From contig SYMJ01000033.1 in the NCBI GenBank assembly GCA_005805505.1, positions 1 to 36,765 on the forward strand: a stretch of DNA of 36,765 nt. The letters are read 5' to 3'. This stretch comes from Verrucomicrobiales bacterium (lineage in GTDB: Bacteria; Verrucomicrobiota; Verrucomicrobiia; Limisphaerales; UBA9464). Position numbers and translations under genes: made by a program. The notes under the pieces were generated by a model. It searched no databases. It was not told where the DNA came from and saw only the letters and a list, made by a program, of their open reading frames with translations. Shown here in pieces: positions 1 through 8,078 of the stretch (within the stretch, counting starts at the first letter, position 1; each line of letters begins with the position of its first letter).

Positions 1-786
1 ACGCCTATGTCCTCATGCCGAATCATTTTCATGTGGTGGTCGAGACGCCGCAGCCAAATCTGGTCGCCGGTATGAAATGGTTGCTGGGCACTTACACGAG
101 TCGCTTCAACCGGCGTCACAAGCTCTTCGGCCACCTGTTCTCCGGGCGCTACAAGTCCCTGATCATGGACGGATCGGGTAGCGGTTATCTCAAGAGCGTG
201 GGCGATTACGTCCACTTGAATCCGGCGCGAGCGAAACTGGTGGTGGCGGATGTGCCCTTGAAGAGTTTTGCCTGGAGCAGTTGGCCGGCGTACTTGCTAG
301 CGCGCTCAAAACGTCCGGCGTGGTTGCGGGTAGATCGGTTGCTGGGCGAGTGGGGCATCCCAGAGGACAGTCCTGCGGGGCGGCAACGGCTTGAGCGGGC
401 GTTGGAGGAACGGCGCAACACGGAGGAAGGCGAGGAGTTCAAGCCGATTCGGCGCGGCTGGTGTCTGGGCGAGGAGACGTTTCGGGAGGAGTTGCTGACG
501 CAAATGAGCGAGCGGATGGGGGGCGGAGCATTACGGCGAGGAGCGCGCAGAGACGGCGGAGGCGCTGGCGGAACTGATCATCGCGGCGGAGTTGAAGCGG
601 GGGCGGTGGCAGGAAGCTGATCTCAACACTCGGCCCAAGGGGGATTCAGTGAAGGTGGATTTGGCGGCGCGCTTGCGGGCGGAGACGACGATGACGGTGG
701 GGTGGATCGCCGAGCGTCTGGCGATGGGCACGCGTGGTTATCTGAACCATCTCTTGTATCGCCGAAGGAAGCTGGGCGGGTATTAA
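1..786 (+). pseudogene. REP-associated tyrosine transposase (Y1/HUH type), 5'-truncated and frameshifted
   Basis: Single-strand transposase of the IS200/RAYT family. The reading frame is already open at base 3 (AYVLMPNHFH), so the 5' end lies outside the window. The HUH metal-binding motif is HFH, just after the window edge, and the likely catalytic tyrosine is in VGDYVHLNPARAKLV, the family's usual Y-x-x-x-NP-x-RA pattern. The frame runs to about base 517 and then degenerates into a low-complexity G/R/A tail. The frame one base later reads on smoothly as EHYGEERAETAEALAELI and ends in a helix-turn-helix-like tail (WIAERLAMGTRGYLNHLLY), stopping at 784-786. One extra G in the G6 run at 518-523 explains the shift. 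It is either a real inactivating mutation or a sequencing error. The family call is firm; whether the copy is functional is not known. Confidence 0.85.
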
Positions 787-814
787 CCAATATCAAGAAC
801 TGCCCCCTTTACTG

Positions 815-1198
815 GTGCCTCCGGAGAACCTGCGTGCGGTGCGCCGGACGGTGAACCCAGATAGGGATCGCGACGAACCGGCGATGTTGAAGCCGCATGC
901 ATACCGGACAGGAACTGTCTACGCCAGCAGTCCTTGTCTGACATTGTTTCGTTCCGGCGCGCTGCCGGTAAAGGGATTGGAACTGGTGGTGGAGAAGCGC
1001 CGATTGTGCGGCGACCTCAGTCCGGAGTCAGCGCTCGCGATCCTGCAGAAGACCCCGCCCGCGATGGTTCTGACCCACGACCAGACCCAAGCCACCGCCT
1101 CGATTTACAGCCCCTTTGCCGGCACGAACTTCCTGGAACGCTTCTACGTGAAGGCTCTGGAGAACTCCACCGGCCAGCTGTGGGTGCGGCAAAAATAA
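815..1198 (+). pseudogene. 3' fragment of an unrecognised gene
   Basis: An open frame of 127 codons begins without a convincing start (only a GTG at 815) 28 bases after the transposase stop. The translation has good amino-acid balance in its second half (LELVVEKRRLCGDLSPESAL, then PPAMVLTHDQTQ, ending GQLWVRQK). That looks like the C-terminal tail of a larger protein rather than a complete small one. I do not recognise the family; a tail of a multi-domain membrane glycosyltransferase is possible but is only an impression. The abrupt start next to a transposase suggests a host gene cut by insertion. It could also be a chance open frame. Confidence 0.4.
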
Positions 1199-1836
1199 TC
1201 AACCCGTCAGAGGAAGCTAATCAACAGGGGTAAATAACGTATAAATCCAGTAAAAAAGGCGACAAGATAGTCAATTTTATATAATAAAAATAAAAAATGC
1301 GCAAACAAAAATAAATAATTTGACTAAAATTACCGCTCAATCTTTGATAAGATTTAAAACAGATGAGAAGTTTCAACCACCAATGGAATCTGCGCCGAAT
1401 TTTCGGTAGACAGGCCGTGGTGTGTGTTGGTCGCTCGACGTGCCCTAAGGCGGGCATCCCCGCCCGGGTAACCCCAGCCCTATCGTCGCGCTGGATCTGT
1501 ACAGACACGTTGAGCCGACTTGACGACTTGCCGAATCTGGTTGTGGATGACCTGTGGAGTGCCCCTTTGGGGTGCCAGCGCACACCCTCCGTTCCGGCAA
1601 CAGGTCAGGTGTTTTCTGCACCTTCGATACCAACGTCGTGGGTTGCGCCTCAAGACGCGCTTCCAAAGCACGTCACAAGTCTCCCCCAAGCCCCCGTAAC
1701 CATGTGAACGTTTACTTCAGCGACACCGCTCGGCATTATCTTCCAAGATTCACCCCCTTCCGATTGGAAATAGCTAGGAACCAAAACTTCAGAGAGTCAA
1801 AAAACGGTCAAAATTAAATCGTTAACTATAATAAAA
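1199..1836. other. AT-rich non-coding stretch
   Basis: About 640 bases without a gene I trust. Bases 1230-1360 are very AT-rich (runs such as ATATAATAAAAATAAAAAATG), unlike the GC-rich neighbours. A promoter-like pair, TTGACT at 1320-1325 and TTTGAT at 1343-1348 with a 17-base spacer, lies there but leads into no convincing gene. A small hairpin, GGCGGG-CATC-CCCGCC, is at 1449-1464. From about 1400 to 1720 the sequence is GC-richer and resembles decayed intergenic or repeat-derived DNA. A perfect TATAAT at 1827-1832 lies 4 bases before the next ATG, but no good -35 box is visible. Confidence 0.5.
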
Positions 1837-2634
1837 ATGAAAATTATAATTCAACATGTTTGTGTAGGTATTATAATATCTGGTTCTTTTATTGGGAACC
1901 AAGTGATGGCCCAGTCTATGTATGAGAAGGATTTGTTTACGACTGGAGTTGGGGTTCTCAAGAAGCTTTCAGATATTGCTGTTTAAAAATTCAGTCAAGG
2001 GACGGATTATGAAACTTATTTCAATGAGATTGTGATTTTGAGCCATACTGAGACATCCCTCGAATTGGGAGGGCGGCCCGCTAACACTGGTATAAAAAGA
2101 ATTAAAGATATGGGGATAGAAAAATCAGATCCTTCCAAGACTTATAGTAATACTAGATCTTTAAATATAGATTCCAATGGAATGGAGATTCCAAAGTCGG
2201 AAACAATCACTGTTGGTGCCTTCACGCCGATTCAAGGTAAACAAAAATGGGTATGCGATGAACCGGCAAGATTTGAGAAGAGAAGCTTGGATGTAAAAAT
2301 AACATATCGCGTGAAGAATAAGGTTGCGATTCCGGCAAGAAACATCCAGAAGACAGCGATAAGTAGCCACAACATTGTTGTTGTGGCTGAAGGGGCAGTT
2401 GTTCCGTCAAGCTGCTTTGGATCTGAAACACCTAGAAGTTGGGTAATTCCCATTCAGGTTTCTCGACTCGGCTACACTGACTTTAGTTGGGAATATCAAG
2501 ATTCTGTTGTCGGAGTACTCAACGCCAAATATTCGAGGGCTGAAGCGTTAGCTCACCAGATGTTTAAGGATTCTTACTCCATATTGCCGACGGATCAAAA
2601 AGCCCAAGTCGACGCAATCCTTAGAAAAAAGTGA
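1837..2634 (+). pseudogene. Secreted protein of unknown function, interrupted by an in-frame TAA
   Basis: The ATG at 1837 opens a frame with a clear Sec signal peptide (MKIIIQHVCVGIIISGSF, then a likely cleavage site at VMAQS) and continues for 49 codons to a TAA at 1984-1986. The same frame then continues without another stop to 2634, with sensible composition (KFSQGTDYETYFNEIVIL and onward to the final ILRKK). Together they would make a protein of about 265 residues. The downstream part alone has only a GTG at 2032 as a start and would lack the signal peptide. I do not recognise the family. The region is AT-rich with codon use unlike the neighbours, suggesting recent acquisition. The simplest reading is a nonsense mutation; two separate genes cannot be excluded. 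Confidence 0.6.
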
Positions 2635-2897
2635 CTTTTATAGCGGGTTTTTTGTTAATTAGTTATGGCGGCATTCAGTCCCGCTGCCGCAGTAATCCTC
2701 GGCATCGTTTTTCTCCAAGAAACAAACTGGTTTTAAATTTTAACTGCTTTTAAAAATGTTTGAAACAATAAGATTGTCTTTACGGGTATTGTTTAAGAGT
2801 TTTTGAAGGGCGGTTATCAGGCTGGTTGATTACGGTTGTGATTGTCGTGTCGTTGCGTACTGATTAATTGTCTATTATTTTTTTATTGAAATTAATA

Positions 2898-3389
2898 ATG
2901 AAAAAATCCAATACCATCAGGCTGATCTTCTTCTTGGGTTTTGCGTTGATGGCGACTTTCTTGTTTCGATACCGTCCCTTAATTATGGTTCAGATTAAGG
3001 AGGGTGAGCCAGCCGCGAAGCTGTTGACCTTGCCAGAGACGAGGCGCTTGCTGGGGAAACCGACCCAGGGGGCTACTGCAAACGGTTTGTCGGGTTTTGA
3101 AGGATGGTACGAACAATTGCCTGACTGGTTGGCGAGCAATAGTTTTCCCGCGTATGTGATTCCCGAGACCCGGTCATTAACAGTTTCTCTGCGAGCACTG
3201 TATGCTGAAACCAATGCCACGCCGCGTGCCATTCAGGCTGGGCATAATTTGGTGGCCAACGAGTTGATTTGGGGCCCTCAATCCAACATATTCTGCCGTA
3301 CCCTGTCTCAAAGGTTTCTCTTGGAAAGAGAGATTTCAAGTCGATTGTTTTTCGAATTGTCAAACAAAGTGCGGGAATTCAATGAATAA
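2898..3389 (+). CDS. Small N-terminally anchored protein of unknown function
   Basis: A 163-residue protein starting at the ATG at 2898. A TTG ten codons upstream extends the frame, but the ATG gives a clean lysine start (MKKSNT) followed by one hydrophobic segment (residues about 7-25, IRLIFFLGFALMATFLF). This predicts a membrane anchor or uncleaved signal with the rest outside the cytoplasm. The outer part has no motif I recognise; it contains a single cysteine (QSNIFCRTL) near the C-terminus. Its stop overlaps the start of the next gene by 8 bases (ATGAATAA), so the two are probably translated together and may act as a pair. Composition is AT-richer than the chromosome around it. Confidence 0.6.
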   Translation: MKKSNTIRLIFFLGFALMATFLFRYRPLIMVQIKEGEPAAKLLTLPETRRLLGKPTQGATANGLSGFEGWYEQLPDWLASNSFPAYVIPETRSLTVSLRALYAETNATPRAIQAGHNLVANELIWGPQSNIFCRTLSQRFLLEREISSRLFFELSNKVREFNE

Positions 3390-4095
3390 ATTTGCATGGG
3401 CGTTTGTGTTGATGGTGGTTCTGGTGTTGACCTTATTGGTCAATATACGTTCCAAGGATTCAACACGCCACCGGTTAGACCTGGACTCGCCCCAAGAGTT
3501 GCCGGCAGATGGAAGCGCGCCCCTAATCGGAAAGGGAAACAATCCAAGACGATCGCTATCGAAACAAAGCGAAAATCTGATTTACGATCCGCAACGCCAT
3601 CGTGACGATCCGGTATATGCCAGAGAAGTAGACCGGCTGCTGACTATCCAAGAAGCCAAATCTCTGTTGCAGGATTTGGACCCAGTAATTCGTGCTGACA
3701 TCACTCAAGTGTACCAGGTTCTCTCGAATTACTTTGGCGGCGACGTGGCGATGATCCAGTTAAGGCCCACCTATTGTGAGTTAGCTGGTATTTCTCAATG
3801 GCGGGATTTCCTGAAAGAGAAGGAATCAAAGATCGGAGAGAGTTTTCCCACGTACCGAGAGATCCCTGCTGAATTGAAGAACGACTATCTCAGTGGCGAT
3901 GAATTACTGGTGAAAAAAGGAATCGCGTTTTCAAGGGCGAGGCTTTCGTTAGAGTTGGGAACGCCCATTGAGAGTTTTTTCGAATCCTTGTACGCCCTGA
4001 ACATCCGGAAGGGCATCTATCCACGCGAAGACAGATTGGAGGCAGGTCAGCCAATCGTGGCCCCCGAGGAAGAGACTCAAGACCATTCCCCGTAA
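3382..4095 (+). CDS. N-terminally anchored protein of unknown function
   Basis: A 237-residue protein with an N-terminal transmembrane segment right at the start (MNKFAWAFVLMVVLVLTLLV, residues 1-20), then a charged, mostly helical-looking outer domain rich in Arg, Asp and Glu. The tail is acidic and proline-containing (EEETQDHSP). It overlaps the preceding anchored-protein gene by 8 bases, which points to translational coupling and a joint role at the membrane. No domain is recognised. It ends 90 bases before a convergent pseudopilin gene. The gene call is fairly safe because of the membrane segment and the overlap; function is unknown. Confidence 0.65.
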   Translation: MNKFAWAFVLMVVLVLTLLVNIRSKDSTRHRLDLDSPQELPADGSAPLIGKGNNPRRSLSKQSENLIYDPQRHRDDPVYAREVDRLLTIQEAKSLLQDLDPVIRADITQVYQVLSNYFGGDVAMIQLRPTYCELAGISQWRDFLKEKESKIGESFPTYREIPAELKNDYLSGDELLVKKGIAFSRARLSLELGTPIESFFESLYALNIRKGIYPREDRLEAGQPIVAPEEETQDHSP

Positions 4096-4185
4096 CCCCC
4101 GTTTTACGGTGTTAGAATTGGCACGACCGCCCTGCGCCAGCAACTGTGCGACGGATGGCTCAGGTTGCGAGGAGGATTTTAATAA

Positions 4186-5055
4186 TCACTGCAACCGCTG
4201 GGTGGTCTTGCTCCAGAGCCACTCGACGTCGCGGTTGTTGGCCTGGTTCGGGGGGCTGAAGCCGGTGCGTTTGACGGGTTGTACCGTCCGCTTATCGAGC
4301 CAGCGCTTGATTTCGGAGTGGCCGTCGGCGAAGGCAAAACCACAGGCCCCGTTGTGGTAGCTGGCCGGCAGGTCGGGCATGACCGCCTGCGCGAGATTCG
4401 GGGCGGGCTTCATGTCGGTGCAAAAGAACCCGTCGTTGATGCTGTCGGGATGCTCATCAACAAAGACCCAGGTGTCGGAGGGTTGCACGAAGTCGGAGTC
4501 CTTCAGGAACATGCGCCAGGGCGGGCTGTTGCCGAACCAGGTGGGTTGTCCGTCATGCATGCCGACCCACGAGTTGATCGAGTTGCTGCGGATGCGGGGT
4601 TTGCCGTTGGCTCCCAGCGTCAAGAAGGTGTCGGCGGGGCACTTGTAGATCTTCTGGGTCATGCCCGTGTAGCGCCAGATCGAGCCCTTGCCCAAGGTGT
4701 TGGTGACGTCCCAGTTGTCGCGGTTGGCGGTGTTCCAATCGAGAATGCCGTAGGCCCAGGAATTGAAGTTGGGGTTGCTCGAGTAGGCCGGCGGGATCTT
4801 CCCGTTCTGGTCATCCACGTAGAGCTTCCACGACATCATTAACTGCTTGGTGTTGTTGAGGCACATGATGCCATTGCCCTTGGCCTTGGCCTTGGCCAGC
4901 GCCGGCAGAAGCATGCCTGCCAAAATGGCGATGATGGCGATGACCACCAGCAGTTCGATGAGCGTGAAGCCATCCTGAATGCGTCGCTGCGGCCGTGGCG
5001 CGGAGAGAGAGAGGCGAATGGGAACCTCGGACGAGGGCTGGGCTTTCGGTGTCAT
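4186..5055 (-). CDS. Pseudopilin-like protein with type IV prepilin leader and H-X9-DG motif
   Basis: A 289-residue protein of the large planctomycete/verrucomicrobial pseudopilin-like family. Residues 1-28 form a basic leader ending in the prepilin peptidase site [14 protein letters not shown]; the hydrophobic helix continues through [13 protein letters not shown]. The globular part begins with the usual CLNNTKQL segment and has a cysteine in IYKCPADT. Near the C-terminus lies the family's H-X9-DG signature (HNGACGFAFADGH). Known family behaviour suggests cleavage and N-methylation by a prepilin peptidase and assembly into or along a type II secretion-like pseudopilus. No secretion genes are nearby, so the gene is an orphan. 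Start ATG is at 5055. A 14-base motif (TTGACCAAACCAAG) about 90 bases upstream is nearly repeated before the third pseudopilin gene. Confidence 0.9.
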   Translation of the reverse strand: MTPKAQPSSEVPIRLSLSAPRPQRRIQDGFTLIELLVVIAIIAILAGMLLPALAKAKAKGNGIMCLNNTKQLMMSWKLYVDDQNGKIPPAYSSNPNFNSWAYGILDWNTANRDNWDVTNTLGKGSIWRYTGMTQKIYKCPADTFLTLGANGKPRIRSNSINSWVGMHDGQPTWFGNSPPWRMFLKDSDFVQPSDTWVFVDEHPDSINDGFFCTDMKPAPNLAQAVMPDLPASYHNGACGFAFADGHSEIKRWLDKRTVQPVKRTGFSPPNQANNRDVEWLWSKTTQRLQ

Positions 5056-5144
5056 GGCGTCTGATCTCCGATCAAAATCCCGAAAGCAGCTGTCGGGGGA
5101 TAACGAGAACTACCCGGGATTAATGTAGAAATTGGTGACGAGTT

Positions 5145-5158
5145 CTTGGTTTGGTCAA
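5145..5158 (-). promoter_or_regulatory. TTGACCAAACCAAG motif upstream of pseudopilin gene
   Basis: Read on the minus strand, this 14-mer matches 13 of 14 bases of TTGACAAAACCAAG at 12826-12839. Both sit upstream of a pseudopilin gene on the coding strand (about 90 and 45 bases from the start). The TTGAC core resembles a -35 box, but no good -10 box lies at the standard distance. It could be an activator site or coincidence. Confidence 0.35.
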
Positions 5159-5285
5159 GGCCTTTTCACCGTACCCTCTGAGTGCTTTTGTCCTCGGATT
5201 GGGATCCTGATCTACCGCTGCTGGAAATGATTGGGGTGGGGGATTGGTTTGGACAGCAGTAACTCAGGATTGGAGGCTGGTTCCC

Positions 5286-6788
5286 ATGCTCCCGAAACAT
5301 GTCCCGCAAGCCCTCGTTCATCCAGCGTTCTTGGAGGCTCCCTCTCAGGCTTTCGTGACGGTGTTGGTGACAGTGTTGGTGACGGCCTTGGCCGGAGGAA
5401 TGGGTTGGGGAATCCGCGGGCAGTATGGCCATGAGACCGGGGCGATGATGGCCGGTCTGCTGGTCGCGCTGGTTCTCGCGTTGCGTTTGGCACCTCACCT
5501 GCCGCCGTTGGCATCCGCACGGGCAGTGGCTCTGGCGACCGTGGCCATGGGTTTCGGCGGAACAGAGACCTACGGCCAGACCATCGGACTGACTCAAGAC
5601 GCTGCTCTGATCGGCAACGTGGCGGCGCTTGGCTGGGGTATGTTGGGACTGGCCATCAAAGGGGGAATCTGGATCGGGTTCTTCGGATTGTTTTTGGGAA
5701 TGGGTCTGGGCGGAATCCGATATCGGGTTCGGGAGATGCTGTTTTTGATGCTGGCTCTCATTGCTGTTCAGCGGGTTGGAGTGGGGTGGATCAATGAGCC
5801 CTTTGATCCAGCCCATCGGATCCTACCGCGAATCTATTTCTCCGATGACTGGCGGTGGGAGCCGGATTCGGTCCTCAAACCGCGTCGTGAGGTTTGGGGA
5901 GGTTTGCTCCTGGCCCTTGCAGTCGCCGGGGCCTGGTGCGGTGTGTGCCGGCGGGATGTTCTGGCCGTGCGCATGATGCTTTGGGGGTTCTTCGGCGGGG
6001 CCCTGGGTTTTCCTCTGGGACAATCGTTGCAGGCGGCGCACGCGTGGCATCCGGAGTGGTTTCAGGGCGGCCTCTGGACTCGGTTGGCGCCCCACATGAA
6101 CTGGTGGAATTGGATGGAGACTACCTTTGGTTGCACCATGGCCGCGGTTGTTGCCGTGGGCTTGAATCGGAACCGCAAGCTCATCGCCCACACCGTCGAT
6201 CCGGAGAAGGGGTGGACATCGCCGGTTGAATTCGCGGTTTTGACCCTCCATCTGGGACTCCTCGTGGCTTCGGAGTGGGGACCATTTCCACGCATCCAGG
6301 CGATTTACGATCCCGGTTTACACCTGGGCCTGATTCCTCTGGTGGCCGTGGTCGTGGGGCGTCGGTGGCCGGCGTGGCTTATCACCGTAGTGACCGTGGT
6401 GCCGATCGCGGGGAAGACTTTTTTAGTCCGAGGCATCGAGAATCCCGTGGCGATCGGATGGGAGGGTGCCGTCGGGACTCTCTGGATCCTGGGTGTCCTG
6501 TTGCTGGGATTGCCATTGGTTTGGGCGAGTCTCTCCGCGGCCTGGTGGATCGCGGATCAGGATCGGGAACCGGACAGTGGCCGATCGCTGCGTCGAACCT
6601 TGCTCGGCTCGGCTTGGGTTTACTTCGCCTTGAACTTCGTTTTTTTTGACTTTCCTTGGCCGTGGCAACCTTGGACGGCAAGAACTCCCAACGCGCTCTT
6701 CTTTATGCTGGCCTTGTTTGCGCTTACAGCCTTGGCGCTCGCCAGTCCCCCGGCGCGACCCGGGAGGCTTCGGGTGTCTTCTCAGTAA
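5286..6788 (+). CDS. Multi-pass membrane protein of unknown function
   Basis: A 500-residue, very hydrophobic protein with roughly ten or more membrane segments (for example [46 protein letters not shown]). The start at the ATG at 5286 is preferred over an upstream TTG because a GGAGG lies 9 bases before it. Conspicuous polar segments between helices include [15 protein letters not shown] (near residue 45) and [14 protein letters not shown] (near 95). Glycines, glutamines, histidine and glutamate there could line a transport or active site. A tryptophan-rich stretch (HMNWWNWME) follows near residue 280. I do not recognise a named family. Its 3' end overlaps the convergent pseudopilin gene by 7 bases. 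Confidence in the gene is high; the function is open. Confidence 0.8.
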   Translation: MLPKHVPQALVHPAFLEAPSQAFVTVLVTVLVTALAGGMGWGIRGQYGHETGAMMAGLLVALVLALRLAPHLPPLASARAVALATVAMGFGGTETYGQTIGLTQDAALIGNVAALGWGMLGLAIKGGIWIGFFGLFLGMGLGGIRYRVREMLFLMLALIAVQRVGVGWINEPFDPAHRILPRIYFSDDWRWEPDSVLKPRREVWGGLLLALAVAGAWCGVCRRDVLAVRMMLWGFFGGALGFPLGQSLQAAHAWHPEWFQGGLWTRLAPHMNWWNWMETTFGCTMAAVVAVGLNRNRKLIAHTVDPEKGWTSPVEFAVLTLHLGLLVASEWGPFPRIQAIYDPGLHLGLIPLVAVVVGRRWPAWLITVVTVVPIAGKTFLVRGIENPVAIGWEGAVGTLWILGVLLLGLPLVWASLSAAWWIADQDREPDSGRSLRRTLLGSAWVYFALNFVFFDFPWPWQPWTARTPNALFFMLALFALTALALASPPARPGRLRVSSQ

Positions 6789-7618
6789 AAACTCGTCCAG
6801 TTGCCGTAGTGTCGCCAGACGATGGCGCTGGCTCGGGCGAGGTCGGCGTGGCCGTCGGCAAAGGCGCGGCTAATGGAGGCCGCCCGGCCGCCCTGGATTT
6901 GGAAGCCCGAGTCGGCCTTCATCGTCGGATGCCCGCCCCAAGCCTTCTGAAGATTGGTTTCGAAGCCGTCTTTGTAGAGTGTGTCGGTGATGATGGGGCT
7001 GGTGGATGCGCCGGCGTCTTCCAGTCGCGTGGGCCATCCTTCGACCATTGAATTGGTGTTCACCCGCGTGGTGGACGGCATGACTTTGTATCCCGGTTGT
7101 CCGGAACGAGGCACCCACCAACTGTGCTGCATGATGGCGAAGCCAAAGCTCCACCGCTGGTTGTAGTAAAACTTCAGATCGTCGTTGCTCGCGAGGGTCC
7201 GCTTGCGCTGCTGCTGGAGCCACTGTTGCGCCTCGGTCAATTCGGCTGTTCGGACCGGGCAGAAGAACATCGGCACGGTGAGTCCGTAGTTTTGGACCGC
7301 CGGGATCATCGCATCAGCCACGTCCCAAGGGTTGTTGCCGACGTCGCCCAGCATGGGCAATCGACCACGGGCATCGTCGGAGGCGTAGAGGTTGGAGGCG
7401 ATGGCCCATTGCCGGAAATGCGACAGACAACTGACCTCCTTGGCCTTGAGTTTCGCTTTGGCGAGTGCCGGCAAGAGCATGCCCGCCAAGATGGCGATGA
7501 TGGCGATGACCACCAGCAGTTCGATCAGGGTGAAGGCGGAACGGGTCGAGGCGAGGGAACTCTGAAAGGCCTGAGCACGATGTAAATCTCCTGAGGCTAA
7601 AGGGAGACGGGAATTCAT
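6782..7618 (-). CDS. Pseudopilin-like protein with type IV prepilin leader
   Basis: A 278-residue protein with a 28-residue leader ending [14 protein letters not shown] followed by the conserved hydrophobic helix [13 protein letters not shown], then the usual [11 protein letters not shown] segment. The leader lacks the common glycine just before the phenylalanine (alanine instead), which prepilin peptidases tolerate in many family members. The C-terminal signature is only partly kept: FADGH is present but the histidine of H-X9-DG is replaced by arginine ([12 protein letters not shown]). It lies between two membrane-protein genes on the opposite strand and overlaps the upstream one tail-to-tail. 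It is one of three orphan pseudopilin genes in the window, and the globular domains differ strongly. Confidence 0.88.
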   Translation of the reverse strand: MNSRLPLASGDLHRAQAFQSSLASTRSAFTLIELLVVIAIIAILAGMLLPALAKAKLKAKEVSCLSHFRQWAIASNLYASDDARGRLPMLGDVGNNPWDVADAMIPAVQNYGLTVPMFFCPVRTAELTEAQQWLQQQRKRTLASNDDLKFYYNQRWSFGFAIMQHSWWVPRSGQPGYKVMPSTTRVNTNSMVEGWPTRLEDAGASTSPIITDTLYKDGFETNLQKAWGGHPTMKADSGFQIQGGRAASISRAFADGHADLARASAIVWRHYGNWTSFY

Positions 7619-7669
7619 GACCTGATAAAGTAGGGTTCAGATTGTCGCTGGCCATTTCCAAATTCATTA

Positions 7670-8044
7670 ATGGAGACTAGCGGGGTTGTGAATGGCTGGA
7701 TGTACGCGCTGAGTCTGATAGGATTTCTAATCCTGCCCCCGATTTTATTAGGGCTCCGTTGGTTTCAGCCTGCCCACTTTCCGTGGCGCCGGGTGCTCTT
7801 GCTGAATACCCTTGTGGGTTGGGTGCTTTTCAATGGTTTGGTGCACTTTCGGGCGGCGCGGTGGGCTGAATCGTTGCGCGAGAATGCCTCGCCGCCACCG
7901 ATAGAGTTTGGCCAAGCGTGGATGGATGGGCACCCCCAGCGGATGGCCCTCTACCTGGGCTGGGTCAACGCGCTGGCCTGTTCTTGTCCGTGGCTGATGG
8001 CCTACGGATCCTGGCACTTGCACCGAAGGCGTCCGACAGCCTAA
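7670..8044 (+). CDS. Small membrane protein of unknown function
   Basis: A 124-residue protein with about three hydrophobic segments: residues 9-29 (GWMYALSLIGFLILPPILLG), about 40-58 (RVLLLNTLVGWVLFNGLVHF) and about 92-115 (RMALYLGWVNALACSCPWLM). Basic residues flank the segments and the tail is RRRPTA. The start ATG at 7670 lies 51 bases from the divergent pseudopilin start, so the two may share a promoter region. No family recognised. Coding is supported by the regular hydrophobic pattern and the GC-rich third positions. Confidence 0.6.
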   Translation: METSGVVNGWMYALSLIGFLILPPILLGLRWFQPAHFPWRRVLLLNTLVGWVLFNGLVHFRAARWAESLRENASPPPIEFGQAWMDGHPQRMALYLGWVNALACSCPWLMAYGSWHLHRRRPTA

Positions 8045-8078
8045 TTCGACCCTGGGCCAAGAACTGCATCGTTACGGC

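Noticed and set aside
1363-1707. Open frame of 114 codons on the plus strand, 15 bases after a promoter-like pair
   Set aside because: The translation is rich in Ser, Pro, Arg and Cys without domain character and runs through the hairpin at 1449-1464. It looks like decayed intergenic sequence.
1984-1986. The in-frame TAA as a recoded codon
   Set aside because: UAA is not used for selenocysteine or pyrrolysine in bacteria, and no recoding structure is visible. A nonsense change is simpler.
5166-5816. A 216-codon minus-strand frame over the membrane-protein gene
   Set aside because: The sequence is rich in Gln, Ser, His and Pro, typical of a reverse frame of a membrane protein. The plus-strand gene has a Shine-Dalgarno and regular helices.
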